This document shows, piece after piece, positions 45,580 through 55,273 of a stretch of 64,000 nt of DNA. Every line of letters begins with the position of its first letter. Position 1 is the first letter of the stretch. Under the pieces are notes generated by a model, which saw only the letters and a list, made by a program, of their open reading frames with translations, was not told the DNA's origin and did no database searches. The stretch is taken from positions 62,001 through 126,000 of the forward strand of contig NZ_JACYOF010000010.1 in the NCBI RefSeq assembly GCF_014932895.1, read 5' to 3'. A program made the position numbers and the translations under genes. Source of the stretch: Bacillus thuringiensis. GTDB taxonomy: Bacteria > Bacillota > Bacilli > Bacillales > Bacillaceae_G.

Positions 45580-47967
45580 TTGAAAAAGAATAAGAAGTTA
45601 AAACCTTTATCAGTTTTAGCAACAGCGGCAGTACTAAGTAGTAGTTTTGCTTTTGGAAGTCATGCAGCGTATGCTGAAACACCAACATCATCTCTACCAA
45701 TAGATGAGCATTTAATACCGGATGAGCGTTTGGCAGAAGCGCTAAAACAACGGGGCGTAATTGATCAATCTGCATCACAAGCTGAGACGTCAAAGGCTGT
45801 CGAAAAATATGTTGAGAAAAAGAAAGGGGAAAACCCTGGTAAAGAAATCTTGACAGGGGATAGTCTTACGCAAGAAGCTTCTGATTTTATGAAAAAAGTA
45901 AAAGATGCAAAAATGAAGGAAAATGAACAGGCGCAGCAGCCAACAGCAGGGCCAGTAGCTGGACAAGATGCAGGATTGAATTCTGGAAAATTAAATGGAA
46001 AAGTACCTACTACATCAGCGAAGCAAGCTGATTACAATGGAGCTGTTCGAAAAGATAAAGTACTTGTTTTACTTGTAGAATTTAGCGATTTTAAACATAA
46101 CAATATTGATCAAGAGCCAGGATATATGTATTCTAAGGACTTTAATCGTGAACATTATCAAAAAATGTTATTTGGTGATGAACCATTTACGTTATTTGAT
46201 GGATCGAAGATTAACACATTTAAACAATATTATGAAGAACAATCTGGTGGCAGCTACACAGTTGATGGAACTGTAACAGAATGGCTCACTGTTCCAGGAA
46301 AGGCTTCAGATTATGGTGCGGATGCAGGCACTGGTCATGATAACAAAGGTCCTTTAGGGCCACGCGATCTTGTGAAAGAAGCATTAAAAGCAGCGGTAGC
46401 AAAAGGGATCAATTTAGCAGACTTTGATCAATATGACCAGTACGATCAAAATGGTGATGGAAATAAAAATGAGCCAGATGGCATTATTGATCATTTAATG
46501 GTTGTACATGCTGGCGTGGGTCAAGAAGCTGGCGGTGGTAAATTGAAAGATGATGCGATTTGGTCTCATCGTTCAAAACTTGGATCAAAACCATATGCGA
46601 TTGATGGCACAAAATCTTCTGTTCCGAATTGGGGCGGAAAGATGGCTGCATACGATTATACAATCGAGCCTGAAGATGGAGCGGTTGGTGTGTTTGCGCA
46701 TGAGTATGGTCATGATTTAGGTTTACCAGATGAGTACGATACAAAGTACTCCGGACAAGGTGAGCCTATTGAGTCATGGTCTATTATGAGCGGCGGCAGC
46801 TGGGCTGGAAAAATTGCAGGAACAGAACCAACAAGTTTCTCACCACAAAATAAAGAGTTTTTCCAAAAGAATATGAATGGTAACTGGGCGAATATTGTTG
46901 AGGTAGATTATGATAAACTTCGCACAGGAATCGGTGTTGCAACATATTTAGATCAAAGTGTTACAAAATCAAAACGACCAGGAATCGTTCGCGTTAACTT
47001 GCCGGACAAAGATATAAAAAATATTGAATCGGCATTTGGTAAGAAGTTTTATTACAGTACAAAAGGAAATGACATTCATACAACACTTGAAACACCAGTA
47101 TTTGACTTAACAAATGCAAAAGATGCTAAATTTGATTATAAGGCATTCTATGAACTTGAAGCGAAGTATGATTTCCTTGACGTAAATGCAATTGCAGAAG
47201 ATGGAACGAAGACACGTATTGATAGAATAGGTGAAACAGATGTAAAAGGCGGTATGGATACAACTGATGGTAAGTGGGTTGATAAATCATACGATTTAAG
47301 CCAATTCAAAGGGAAAAAAGTAAAACTACAATTTGAGTATTTAACAGATGTTGCAGTAGCTTATAAAGGATTTGCGTTAGATAATGCTGCATTAACTGTA
47401 GATGGAAAAGTTGTTTTCTCAGATGATGCAGAAGGCCAACCAGCAATGACATTAAAAGGATTTACTGTGTCTAACGGATTTGAACAGAAAAAACATAACT
47501 ACTATGTGGAGTGGAGAAATTACGCTGGTTCTGACACGGCGTTACAACATGCGCGTGGCCCAGTATTTAATACAGGAATGGTTGTGTGGTATGCAGATCA
47601 AAGCTTTACAGATAACTGGGTAGGTGTTCATCCAGGTGAAGGATTCTTAGGAGTAGTAGATTCTCACCCAGAGGCAATCGTAGGGACATTAAACGGACAA
47701 CCGACTGTGAAGAGCAGTACGCGTTATCAAATCGCCGATGCGGCATTCTCATTTGATCAAACGCCAGCATGGAGAGTAGATTCGCCAACTCGCGGTATCT
47801 TTGACTATAAAGGATTACCAGGAGTTGCAAAATTTGATGACTCTAAGCAGTACATCAACAGCGCGATTCCAGATGCAGGACGTAAGTTGCCGAAACTAGG
47901 ATTAAAGTTTGAAGTAGTAGGTCAAGCTGAAGACAAGTCTGCAGGTGCAGTTTGGATTCATCGATAG
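45580..47967 (+). CDS. Immune inhibitor A-type metalloprotease (M6)
   Basis: A 795-residue secreted zinc protease. The signal peptide ([20 protein letters not shown] to SHAAYA) is followed by a propeptide with [20 protein letters not shown]. The catalytic zinc motif is [17 protein letters not shown], and a calcium-binding-like loop is [13 protein letters not shown]. The C-terminal domain ends [20 protein letters not shown]. It is strongly similar to InhA1 as I remember it and is probably one of the InhA paralogues (InhA1, InhA2 or InhA3); the window context does not settle which. InhA enzymes cut antimicrobial peptides and host proteins. The start is TTG 45580 with GGGGAGG upstream. A strong terminator follows. 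Confidence 0.93.
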   Translation: MKKNKKLKPLSVLATAAVLSSSFAFGSHAAYAETPTSSLPIDEHLIPDERLAEALKQRGVIDQSASQAETSKAVEKYVEKKKGENPGKEILTGDSLTQEASDFMKKVKDAKMKENEQAQQPTAGPVAGQDAGLNSGKLNGKVPTTSAKQADYNGAVRKDKVLVLLVEFSDFKHNNIDQEPGYMYSKDFNREHYQKMLFGDEPFTLFDGSKINTFKQYYEEQSGGSYTVDGTVTEWLTVPGKASDYGADAGTGHDNKGPLGPRDLVKEALKAAVAKGINLADFDQYDQYDQNGDGNKNEPDGIIDHLMVVHAGVGQEAGGGKLKDDAIWSHRSKLGSKPYAIDGTKSSVPNWGGKMAAYDYTIEPEDGAVGVFAHEYGHDLGLPDEYDTKYSGQGEPIESWSIMSGGSWAGKIAGTEPTSFSPQNKEFFQKNMNGNWANIVEVDYDKLRTGIGVATYLDQSVTKSKRPGIVRVNLPDKDIKNIESAFGKKFYYSTKGNDIHTTLETPVFDLTNAKDAKFDYKAFYELEAKYDFLDVNAIAEDGTKTRIDRIGETDVKGGMDTTDGKWVDKSYDLSQFKGKKVKLQFEYLTDVAVAYKGFALDNAALTVDGKVVFSDDAEGQPAMTLKGFTVSNGFEQKKHNYYVEWRNYAGSDTALQHARGPVFNTGMVVWYADQSFTDNWVGVHPGEGFLGVVDSHPEAIVGTLNGQPTVKSSTRYQIADAAFSFDQTPAWRVDSPTRGIFDYKGLPGVAKFDDSKQYINSAIPDAGRKLPKLGLKFEVVGQAEDKSAGAVWIHR

Positions 47968-47981
47968 AATAAGGTGTAACT

Positions 47982-48036
47982 AAGAGGAGCTGTCTCATAA
48001 GTCGGTGAAACCGACTTATGGACAGCTCCTCTTTTT
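47982..48036 (+). terminator. Terminator of the InhA-type gene
   Basis: AAGAGGAGCTGTC ... GACAGCTCCTCTT with an inner stem CATAAGTCGG / CCGACTTATG, followed by TTTTAT. Confidence 0.93.
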
Positions 48037-48250
48037 ATTGTAGAAACGGGGCATTTTAGTTTAGGAACAGGAAGGTGTAAACTACATTTTCAATGAAGAC
48101 GAGAGATGATATTGCTAGAGAATTTCCTATCCTTTTAAAGGGAAAGAGACTATATTAAAAAATATATAGATTATCAAATAGTAAGAGGGGAGCACATGTT
48201 ACTATATAATTACAAAATACTTATCAGACTTAATTGTAAGCAATGAAAAG

Positions 48251-49081
48251 TCAATTACTTTCTTCATTATTATAAGCTAATAGTGGTTCGTACATCATTA
48301 TAGCGTGATTCTCCGTTACATATTGGTCTTCTATAAACTGTTTCTGTTGATTATATACTCTACGTTGAATCACATTATGTCGTATATAACCACCCCAGTA
48401 TGCAGATTGGATTGAATGTTCTTTTTCATAAACTTCATATTGATAAAGCTGCGGATAGGCAACTCTCCATTCACCGACTAAATGCTTATCTGTAATATAA
48501 AGGTGAAGTTGATATGGTTGGTCCGTTTCATTTTTGATTTGTAAATCCAAATAGTTATAAGAACAAGTCGCTCCGCTTCCAAATGGTTGGGTCCGCTTGG
48601 AATCAGGAAAGACATCAAAACTATGACGATATCGCTCTGTTACTGTCAGTGGCGTATGTAAAGTCATCCAATATATTAAATTTGAAAGCTGACAAAGCCC
48701 TCCTCCAATGCCTGCTTGAAAAGATCCATAGTGTAGTATCATACCTTCTACATACCCTTTTCTTCTAGTAGGCTTACCTATTAAACGCCAGTAAGAGAAT
48801 GTTTCTCCCGGTCTAATGATGATACCATTTAGTTGTTTAATAGCAATCTTCAAATTAACAACTTTATTTTGTTGATACCACATATCTACATCTTTGAGCT
48901 TACGAAGTAGTATCGTTCGGTGCTGAATCGCTGTATAGGGTAACTTTTCTTGTTGAAACGTTTTTGCATATGCTTTTCCGTCTGTTAACCACTGAATGTA
49001 CCTCTTTGTAGAGTAATACCATGTCCCTAGTAGAATACGATACTTAGACCGTTGTTTAGGACGTAAGTTCACTAAATTCAT
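48251..49081 (-). CDS. VanW-family protein
   Basis: A 276-residue protein with the VanW domain: LNGIIIRPGETFSYWRLIGK, YVEGMILHYGSFQAGIGGGL then CQLSNLIYWMTLHTPLTVTE, and RRVYNQQKQFIEDQYVTENH. VanW was named from a vancomycin-resistance cluster, but its biochemical role is not established; no other van gene is here. No signal peptide is visible. ATG 49081 is chosen for its GAGAGGA ribosome site. It stands alone. Confidence 0.88.
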   Translation of the reverse strand: MNLVNLRPKQRSKYRILLGTWYYSTKRYIQWLTDGKAYAKTFQQEKLPYTAIQHRTILLRKLKDVDMWYQQNKVVNLKIAIKQLNGIIIRPGETFSYWRLIGKPTRRKGYVEGMILHYGSFQAGIGGGLCQLSNLIYWMTLHTPLTVTERYRHSFDVFPDSKRTQPFGSGATCSYNYLDLQIKNETDQPYQLHLYITDKHLVGEWRVAYPQLYQYEVYEKEHSIQSAYWGGYIRHNVIQRRVYNQQKQFIEDQYVTENHAIMMYEPLLAYNNEESN

Positions 49082-49720
49082 TTTATTTCCTCTCTCCATC
49101 GTTTTCATATGTTACCATTTCCGTAATTACGCTTCCAATCAATTGTCGTATGAATGACTTTAAATTTATCCAAGTTTTCCCGCACAGAACTGTAATATTA
49201 ATTGTCGCATTTTTTCGTTTTTTAACTATATTCTTGTGTATGTATTTATAGATAAGTTGTACTTTTCTTAGCTGCATAATAATTAACATAAATAGATAAA
49301 AGACGCAAAAGAACCGTATAATTCATTTAATGGGGACCTTGTTTTTTCCATTTTTCGAATTGCTCATTGTCATGTGAAAATCGGTTTTAATACGGTAAAT
49401 TCAAATAAACACATTATAAATATAGAGGATAACCTTAAATAAAAAATAATGAAAATTAAAGAAATTCTAAAGTATTAATATGTTTTTACTAAATATTGAT
49501 TGATAATAAGTTATTTATTGTGACTTTACTAGGTTCTGTTGCAATGTTCCTGAGTAAATAAAAAGTTAAGTTAATTACAATGAAGATGAAATTTTCAAAT
49601 AAACATACAAGCCTTTCAATTAATAAAAGCTGTTTTAAATAAAAGATATGAATACAATGAACTATGTTAAAAGGTATGTTCTCAGGATTATATTGCAATT
49701 TTAATGGAGATAGCACTATT

Positions 49721-49845
49721 TTTATCCCGCATTAACGGGCAGTAAAACTCCCACCTTAAAATTCGGCTGGAGCAAAGAAGTTAGATGGGAGATCAACTGC
49801 CCGTAAACGCCTGATTGGCGCGGGCTGATTATAGTTTCACTTTAT
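49721..49845 (+). repeat. bcr1-type repeat, 125-bp form
   Basis: TTTAT ends. The 5' arm is CCCGCATTAACGGGC rather than CCCGCTATTTGCGGG, and the AATCAGTGGGGG hairpin is absent. The surrounding space 49082-50106 holds no gene I can support. Confidence 0.88.
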
Positions 49846-49919
49846 AGGCTACATTTTAGCGGAATAAAAGCTCAAAAAGCGATATATATTAACGGGGTTA
49901 TATTAATTATTTCTTTTTT

Positions 49920-49992
49920 ATTTATATATTCGCAAGTAAAACAGCATAATATCAATACGAAAAAATATAGTAATATGAATTTTTGCATATTT
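49920..49992 (+). repeat. 75-bp repeat, copy 2
   Basis: Matches 41999-42070: TTTATATAT-CGCAAGTAAAACA-CATAATA, then A/T-rich sequence with ATATGAATTTTTGCATAT. It ends about 115 bp before the S-layer protein gene and might contain its promoter region. Confidence 0.5.
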
Positions 49993-50106
49993 TAAAATTT
50001 AGTATATCCTTCAAAAACTTTTAATTGTATAATGTCTTTTGTCATATTTTTTTAGATTTTTCGACAAAAAACAACAAAAATAGAAGACGTATTGGGAGAA
50101 GGCATT

Positions 50107-51840
50107 ATGTATACAAAACTATTAAAATCAATTACATCGTTATCACTAATAGGTGGTGCTTTATTATATGCAAATGGAAGTGATGTGAAAGCGGCTGAAG
50201 CGGGCGTTTTTTCTGATGTGCCTACATCGCATTGGTCATATCCTGCGATTAAAGATTTAGCGAGTAAAAATATTATTTCAGGTTATGGAAATGGGATATT
50301 TGGTTTTGGAGATGTTGCGACGAGAGAGCAAGTGGCAGCTTTAATTTATCGAGTGCTAGTACCGAATAAACAAGGTGGTTCGTTTAGTAATGATGGAACT
50401 CGTTACGTATTGAAAGATGGCTCTACGTTTAAAAATCCTTACGGCGATATTAATCGAGATTCTACAATGTTTCCAGAAGAGGTATTAACTTTAACAAATT
50501 TAGGGGTTTTTAAAGGGGATGAAAATGGCCGATTTAGACCGAAAGCCTCAGTGAGTCGTGCGGAAATGGCACAAATTCTTACAAATGCTTTTCATCTTGC
50601 TGCTAAACAAAAACATACATTTAATGATGTTCCAAGTCCATTTTGGGCAGAAAATGCGATTAGTGCGGTGCAATCAAACGGAATCGCAGATGGTACAGGC
50701 AACGGAAAATTTGAGCCATATGGTACAGTAACACGTGAACAATATGCACAGTTTTTATATAAAACTTTGAAATATAAAAATGCTGATGTAAAGGATACAG
50801 GAGATGCAGCATTATTAACAGCGTTTAAAGATGAAGTACAAAAGCGTATTAATACATACGAAACGAATATTACACTTCCATATAAAACGAAAAATAGTAA
50901 TACAAAAGAAGTGATGAATACACTTTTTAGCGCATATAAAGAAGTCGCAAGTAAAAATGAGTATACAGATTATAATAGATCAAATGTTTCCTATTCACTT
51001 TCGGGATCACCTGGAAATTACACATTTACGTTAAAGATTACGTATCGTGAAACGAAAGAACAAACAGAGTATGTCATGAAACAAGCGAAAGCGATTGTTT
51101 CATCTATTATTCAAGCGGGAATGGATGATCATGAAAAAGTGAAGGCAATTCATGATTACGTAGTAAAACATGTTTCTTATGATACGTCGTATAAGGCCTA
51201 CACAGCATATGAAGCACTTGTAAATCGTTCTGCCGTTTGCCAAGGTTATACGCTATTAACCTATCAATTATTAAAAGAAGCTGGAATTGAGAATCATTTT
51301 GTAACAGGAACTGGGGACGGACAACCTCATGCTTGGAATTTAGTGAAGATCGAAAACAAATGGTATCACCTTGATACAACATTTGATGATCCAGTGCCAG
51401 ATGAACAAGGCCGCGTAACGTATTCATATTTCAACGTATCGGATGATCAAATTGCAAGAAATCATGAGTGGAACCGTGGGGACTATCCGAAAGCTACAAC
51501 AAACTATTATAGTACATTGACAAATAAAATTGCGGCAGGCGGTACGAAAACACCTGTATATCAGCAAATGTTAAAAGATACAAAGTTAAACTATTTAGGA
51601 AATGAATACATCGCAAATAACTATAACGAATTAAAAAATAAAATGCAGCAACGTTATAGTGCGAAGCCAGAAAAGATGGAAGTCCTTTACAAACAATCAA
51701 TGAACGGCGCACTGCAAGATGTGAAAAAGGCAATTGGAGAAATCGGTTATCCGGAAGGGGCAAATCGAGTTTCGTATAAAGCGGAGCCTTATAATGCGAA
51801 AGAAGGGTATTCTTTAGTGACGATTACGTTTACGTATTAA
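50107..51840 (+). CDS. S-layer-homology protein with transglutaminase-like domain
   Basis: A 577-residue exported protein. The signal peptide (LLKSITSLSLIGGALLYANG to VKAAEA) is followed by three SLH repeats (residues about 30-230; FSDVPTSHWSYPAIKDLASK, GVFKGDENGRFRPKASVSRA, FNDVPSPFWAENAISAVQSN). These bind pyruvylated cell-wall polymer. Residues about 330-470 form a transglutaminase-like domain with Cys in NRSAVCQGYTLLTYQLLKEA, His in GDGQPHAWNLVKI and Asp in WYHLDTTFDDP, so the triad is intact. It may crosslink or process surface proteins. GGGAGAAGG precedes the ATG. It stands alone. Confidence 0.92.
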   Translation: MYTKLLKSITSLSLIGGALLYANGSDVKAAEAGVFSDVPTSHWSYPAIKDLASKNIISGYGNGIFGFGDVATREQVAALIYRVLVPNKQGGSFSNDGTRYVLKDGSTFKNPYGDINRDSTMFPEEVLTLTNLGVFKGDENGRFRPKASVSRAEMAQILTNAFHLAAKQKHTFNDVPSPFWAENAISAVQSNGIADGTGNGKFEPYGTVTREQYAQFLYKTLKYKNADVKDTGDAALLTAFKDEVQKRINTYETNITLPYKTKNSNTKEVMNTLFSAYKEVASKNEYTDYNRSNVSYSLSGSPGNYTFTLKITYRETKEQTEYVMKQAKAIVSSIIQAGMDDHEKVKAIHDYVVKHVSYDTSYKAYTAYEALVNRSAVCQGYTLLTYQLLKEAGIENHFVTGTGDGQPHAWNLVKIENKWYHLDTTFDDPVPDEQGRVTYSYFNVSDDQIARNHEWNRGDYPKATTNYYSTLTNKIAAGGTKTPVYQQMLKDTKLNYLGNEYIANNYNELKNKMQQRYSAKPEKMEVLYKQSMNGALQDVKKAIGEIGYPEGANRVSYKAEPYNAKEGYSLVTITFTY

Positions 51841-51865
51841 GGATGAGACAAAACACCTGTATGAT

Positions 51866-52008
51866 AGAGCGTGTCCGCAATTTATATTTTCCTACATGTG
51901 TTTTTGTGAATATGTATAATTACATAAAATTTAAGGGGAAAAGAGAGTATACTTTGGTATTGTGTAATAAAGATAAGGCCTGCCTACGGAAATAGGCGGG
52001 CCTTTTTA
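51866..52008 (+). repeat. 155-bp repeat with intact terminator, copy 2 (possible small RNA)
   Basis: Partner of 36267-36420. The end is a strong terminator, GGCCTGCCTAC-GGAA-ATAGGCGGGCC followed by TTTTT. TATAAT at 51915-51920 could be a -10 box, giving a transcript of about 80-90 bases with the conserved stretch TTTAAGGGGAAAAGAGAGTA. No good -35 box is visible. Confidence 0.55.
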
Positions 52009-52017
52009 ACGTATAAA

Positions 52018-52047
52018 GAAAAGACACTCATATAAGAGTGTCTTTTC
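52018..52047 (-). terminator. Terminator of the third yjcZ-like gene
   Basis: AAAAGACACTC-ATATAA-GAGTGTCTTTT, 10 bases past the stop codon of the yjcZ-like gene. Confidence 0.85.
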
Positions 52048-52057
52048 TAATAGTTTT

Positions 52058-52165
52058 TTAGCAGAAGCAAGCAGCTCCAACGATGATTAATAAAATAAAC
52101 AATACAACTAATAAAGCAAATCCTCCAGCGAAGCCACAGCCGCCACAACTACCACCAAAGCCCAT
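52058..52165 (-). CDS. YjcZ-family sporulation peptide (35 aa)
   Basis: MGFGGSCGGCGFAGG, then the helix [16 protein letters not shown] and ACFC. AGGAGG precedes the ATG. Upstream it shares about 70 bp with the copy at 28112. Confidence 0.85.
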   Translation of the reverse strand: MGFGGSCGGCGFAGGFALLVVLFILLIIVGAACFC

Positions 52166-52276
52166 AACAGTTCCTCCTTTAGATAGGAGGGAAAAGCAAT
52201 GGTTCACTCATGCATTTTAATGGATTCAATTTACTTTATGTATTTACGAATGAATTGAGCAGGTCCTTTTGAAAAT

Positions 52277-52302
52277 AAAAAAAGACACCTTCTAAGGTGT
52301 CT
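52277..52302 (+). terminator. Terminator-like dispersed repeat
   Basis: AAAAAAGACACCTT-CTA-AGGTGTCTTCCT, then CCGATCGGAACG. It has the same position relative to the yjcZ-like gene as the unit at 28322. Confidence 0.6.
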
Positions 52303-52398
52303 TCCTCCGATCGGAACGATATTAAGTTTAATAATATAGGTTCTCGCGACTTACCTATTAAGCTAAATTTTGAACCCTTAAGTTGAAGAGGATCCTTT

Positions 52399-52869
52399 TT
52401 ACATGTTGTCATTTTTAAAGAAATTCTTCATCATCTTAGAGCCTTCAATGTTCACTGTCACACCTTCTACTTTATCTTTCTTCTCATCTTTAGCGATCGT
52501 AATTTGCTCCTTATTATCAATCCACACAAGAAACTCTTCTTTTGAGTCATCTTTATATGTAACGGTTATAGTAGAATGCGCAGATTGTTTCTTTTTTTGA
52601 TCTAATGTGATTGTTTTAGGTGTTCCATTTTGAACTGCTGAAGCGATGGATTTTATCATTTCTTCGTTATCTGTTTGAGATTTTGAAACATTGTTATTGG
52701 TTGTTCTAAATATTTCAATGTCTGTAATATTTGCGGAGTTTAATTGAAAGGTATTTTGTGTATGTTCTTGCTTAGCTTGAGAATCTTTATTTGTAGTCGA
52801 GGTGCTTGTACAACCTATTAAAGTGAAAGATAGAACGCTTAGAGCACATATATAAGTGATTTTTTTCAT
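52399..52869 (-). CDS. Lipoprotein of unknown function
   Basis: A 156-residue lipoprotein: signal KKITYICALSVLSFTLIGC with lipobox LIGC, a Ser/Thr-rich linker, then a beta-rich domain (ITDIEIFRTTNNN; STITVTYKDDSKEEFLVWID; VEGVTVNIEGSKMMKNFF). The domain recalls small BofC- or DUF-type exported domains, but I cannot name it. AGGGGAT precedes the ATG. Confidence 0.8.
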   Translation of the reverse strand: MKKITYICALSVLSFTLIGCTSTSTTNKDSQAKQEHTQNTFQLNSANITDIEIFRTTNNNVSKSQTDNEEMIKSIASAVQNGTPKTITLDQKKKQSAHSTITVTYKDDSKEEFLVWIDNKEQITIAKDEKKDKVEGVTVNIEGSKMMKNFFKNDNM

Positions 52870-53071
52870 TTTATCCCCTCCTCTAATTTAATTATAACAA
52901 TTTTCTGTTAATTTAGGTAGTTATTGTAAGGGGAAAGTAGAATAATATTTCATTCTTACAAAATTGTCACATTCATGTAAGGTAATTCAATAGATTAGAT
53001 ACTTTTCCCATGTCATAATAAAGACATAAGAAAGCTAATTAAAACTACAACTTATTAGGAGAGTGTCAGTC

Positions 53072-53383
53072 ATGATTGTAACAACAACGTCTGGAATTCA
53101 AGGTAAAGAGATTATTGAGTATATTGATATTGTAAATGGTGAAGCTATTATGGGTGCAAACATTGTCCGTGATTTATTCGCTTCAGTTCGTGATGTTGTC
53201 GGTGGTCGTGCTGGTGCTTACGAAAGTAAATTAAAAGATGCACGTGATATTGCGATGGATGAAATGAAAGAACTTGCAAGACAAAAAGGTGCGAACGCTA
53301 TCGTTGGTGTTGACGTAGATTATGAAGTTGTTCGTGATGGAATGTTAATGGTTGCTGTAAGTGGTACAGCTGTACGTATATAA
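53072..53383 (+). CDS. YbjQ/UPF0145-family protein
   Basis: A 103-residue protein of the YbjQ family: [40 protein letters not shown] and [15 protein letters not shown]. It forms pentamers in solved structures; function is not established. ATG 53072 has AGGAGA upstream; a GTG three codons earlier overlaps that site. A terminator follows. Confidence 0.92.
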   Translation: MIVTTTSGIQGKEIIEYIDIVNGEAIMGANIVRDLFASVRDVVGGRAGAYESKLKDARDIAMDEMKELARQKGANAIVGVDVDYEVVRDGMLMVAVSGTAVRI

Positions 53384-53404
53384 TAGAATAAAAAAACAGG
53401 CTCA

Positions 53405-53437
53405 CCCCTCGAAGCATATGCTTCGAGGGGATTTTTT
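53405..53437. terminator. Bidirectional terminator
   Basis: CCCCTCGAAGC-ATAT-GCTTCGAGGGG followed by ATTTTTTA, between two converging genes. A degraded relative is at about 54588-54613. Confidence 0.9.
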
Positions 53438-54428
53438 AATAACTCGTCAAAAACACTTTTCCTTTTGTTTTCTCAGCAGACTGAACGACATCAACCGCAG
53501 TTTTCATATCCACTAAGTTATACGTAGAATGTACCGTCATGAAACGTAATTGTTTATTTTCTACTAAGCGGATTAAGTGACGAAACGTCTCCTGCCATTT
53601 ATATGGTGACACGTCTTGATTCCAATGTCGTAAATGAAATATATTAGCGTGCACTTTTGCTTTCGTGACAATTTCTGCCCAGTTTACTTGTACTCCTGAT
53701 AGAAGACCTATAGTTAAAAAATGTCCATTTGGACGTAAACAAAATGCTAATTCATTTCCATCAGATCCTCCAATAGAATCAATCGCAGCATCTGCACCTA
53801 TCCCGTTTGTTAACTCCATAACTGTTTCATGAAGTGGAGCAGTAGAAGTATCTATTACATAGTCAGCACCAAGCTGAAGTAATTCCTCTGTATGTTTACC
53901 ATTTCTTGTCACTGCAATTAATCGGAAGTTTAAAATTTGCGATAACTGAGCAAATAGATGACCAATAGCGGATCCACAAGCGTTTACTAATAAAACGTCA
54001 TTCCGTTTTAAATTTAGAACTTCTGTACAAGTAACCCAAGCTGTAAGGGGATTAATGTACATTTGTGCCGCTGTAAAATCATCAATGGAATCGGGAATAG
54101 GGACCACAAAGTCAGCTGATGTTGTAACAAACTCTTGCCAAGTACCTTCTCCGCGTAAAGGTAAAACACGTGTGCCGATAAGGCTTCTAGAAACGCCCGC
54201 ACCTACATCTTCTACAATACCAACACCTTCATAACCAGGTGTATTAGGTAAAGGAATTCTATGTGCATACGCTCCGGTTATTGGAATTAAGTCAGATGGA
54301 TTAATCGGTCTGACGAGCATACGAACTAAAACTTCATTATCTTTTAATGGTTCTATATTTCTATATTCAACCTGTAACACATCTTTCGGATTGCCAAACT
54401 TATGAAATTGAATGCATGTTCCGCGCAA
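53436..54428 (-). CDS. Zinc-free MDR-type oxidoreductase (quinone/2-enoyl reductase like)
   Basis: A 330-residue medium-chain reductase of the MECR/ETR type. The start is MRGTCIQFHKFGNPKDVLQV, with the substrate-domain motif PLPNTPGYEGVGIVEDVGAG and the NADPH-binding region DVLLVNACGSAIGHLFAQLS. The usual structural zinc Cys cluster is absent. Such enzymes reduce 2-enoyl thioesters or quinones with NADPH. The start is TTG (complement of 54426-54428) with AAGGGGGAAC upstream. It stands alone. Confidence 0.88.
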   Translation of the reverse strand: MRGTCIQFHKFGNPKDVLQVEYRNIEPLKDNEVLVRMLVRPINPSDLIPITGAYAHRIPLPNTPGYEGVGIVEDVGAGVSRSLIGTRVLPLRGEGTWQEFVTTSADFVVPIPDSIDDFTAAQMYINPLTAWVTCTEVLNLKRNDVLLVNACGSAIGHLFAQLSQILNFRLIAVTRNGKHTEELLQLGADYVIDTSTAPLHETVMELTNGIGADAAIDSIGGSDGNELAFCLRPNGHFLTIGLLSGVQVNWAEIVTKAKVHANIFHLRHWNQDVSPYKWQETFRHLIRLVENKQLRFMTVHSTYNLVDMKTAVDVVQSAEKTKGKVFLTSY

Positions 54429-54715
54429 AATAATTGTTCCCCCTTAGTGTGATTGGATTAATTATAGCATTTTTAGTTTAATTCATTACTTCACTATCGC
54501 TAAATAGAAGAGAACAGAACATCGCCGTTTATACATTTAATAAAATGGTATTGCTGTATGTATAAAATTTAATGAAAAGTAGGCTTACTCCTTGAACTTT
54601 ATGCTTTGAGGGAATTTTTATTGAGCAGATTTTAAAAAGAGACATGAATTATGTAGCTTTGTATGGATTGTGAAATCAATTTCCTGAATAAGTTATAAGG
54701 TACATAGTAATATAA

Positions 54716-54745
54716 GAAAAAGACACCCTTGTGAGTGCCTTTTTC
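54716..54745 (+). terminator. Terminator-like dispersed repeat
   Basis: GAAAAAGACACCC-TTGT-GAGTGCCTTTTTCC followed by AACTTGAGATGG; a fifth member of the family seen at 21582, 28322, 36045 and 52277. Confidence 0.55.
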
Positions 54746-54812
54746 CAACTTGAGATGGATGTATCATCATTGTTTTGCTAGGATACATAATTCTTGTTTA
54801 AAGTTTTCTCAC

Positions 54813-54859
54813 ACAAATGATCTGTGTATCAATTTGTTTTTGATATACAGATCATTTGT
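54813..54859 (-). terminator. Long hairpin downstream of the PSM-like peptide gene
   Basis: ACAAATGATCTGTGTATCAA and TTGATATACAGATCATTTGT form a 20-bp stem with one mismatch. It is 37 bases past the peptide stop and is its probable terminator. Confidence 0.65.
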
Positions 54860-54895
54860 ATGATAATTCTTATAGATAATTGCTGAGTGATACTC

Positions 54896-54976
54896 TTACA
54901 TAAATGCTTTTAAAAGTTCTTGAACCAATGGAATTACTCCACCTACAAATTTTAAAACTGCCATTGCGATCTCCAT
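54896..54976 (-). CDS. Putative amphipathic PSM-like peptide (26 aa)
   Basis: A 26-residue peptide, MEIAMAVLKFVGG then VIPLVQELLKAFM, with no signal sequence. It is hydrophobic with a few charged residues (E2, K9, E20, K23) spaced to give a polar face, as in staphylococcal phenol-soluble modulins, delta-lysin and leaderless bacteriocins. AAAGGGGGC is at perfect distance before the ATG. A cre site lies upstream and a long hairpin downstream, all on the minus strand, which argues for a real gene. A role as a membrane toxin or toxin of a type I system is inference. Confidence 0.6.
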   Translation of the reverse strand: MEIAMAVLKFVGGVIPLVQELLKAFM

Positions 54977-55031
54977 ATGATTGCCCCCTTTTTAAATAGT
55001 AAGATGTAATAAATCTTTATACCCCAATTAT

Positions 55032-55045
55032 AGTAAGCGCTTACA
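55032..55045 (-). promoter_or_regulatory. cre site upstream of the PSM-like peptide gene
   Basis: TGTAAGCGCTTACT on the minus strand, differing from a full palindrome at one base. It should bind CcpA. TTGTAA (55046-55041) and TATAAA (55021-55016) on the same strand could be -35 and -10 boxes, although the spacing is 19 bp. Confidence 0.7.
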
Positions 55046-55118
55046 AAAATATCAATGCATTTCGATATGCAATATTTCATATTTATATTCGGTAATGAGG
55101 ATAAGGAGGAATCAGTAA

Positions 55119-55227
55119 CTTATCCCGCTATTTGTGAGAGTCGAGCTTGCCCGTAAAAGTCCGATTGATGAGGGCTAATAATGAGTGGGGATGGACAAAA
55201 CCTCTACTAATTAAAGTTTCACTTTAT
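55119..55227 (+). repeat. bcr1-type repeat, degenerate 109-bp form
   Basis: It starts CTTATCCCGCTATTTG and ends GTTTCACTTTAT, but lacks the ACTCCCACCTC/GAGGTGGGAG module and has several substitutions. It lies just upstream of the histidine kinase gene. Confidence 0.8.
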
Positions 55228-55273
55228 CAAAATATAAGTCGTATCTTGTATAATGTAATAGTGGAGGTCGAAT

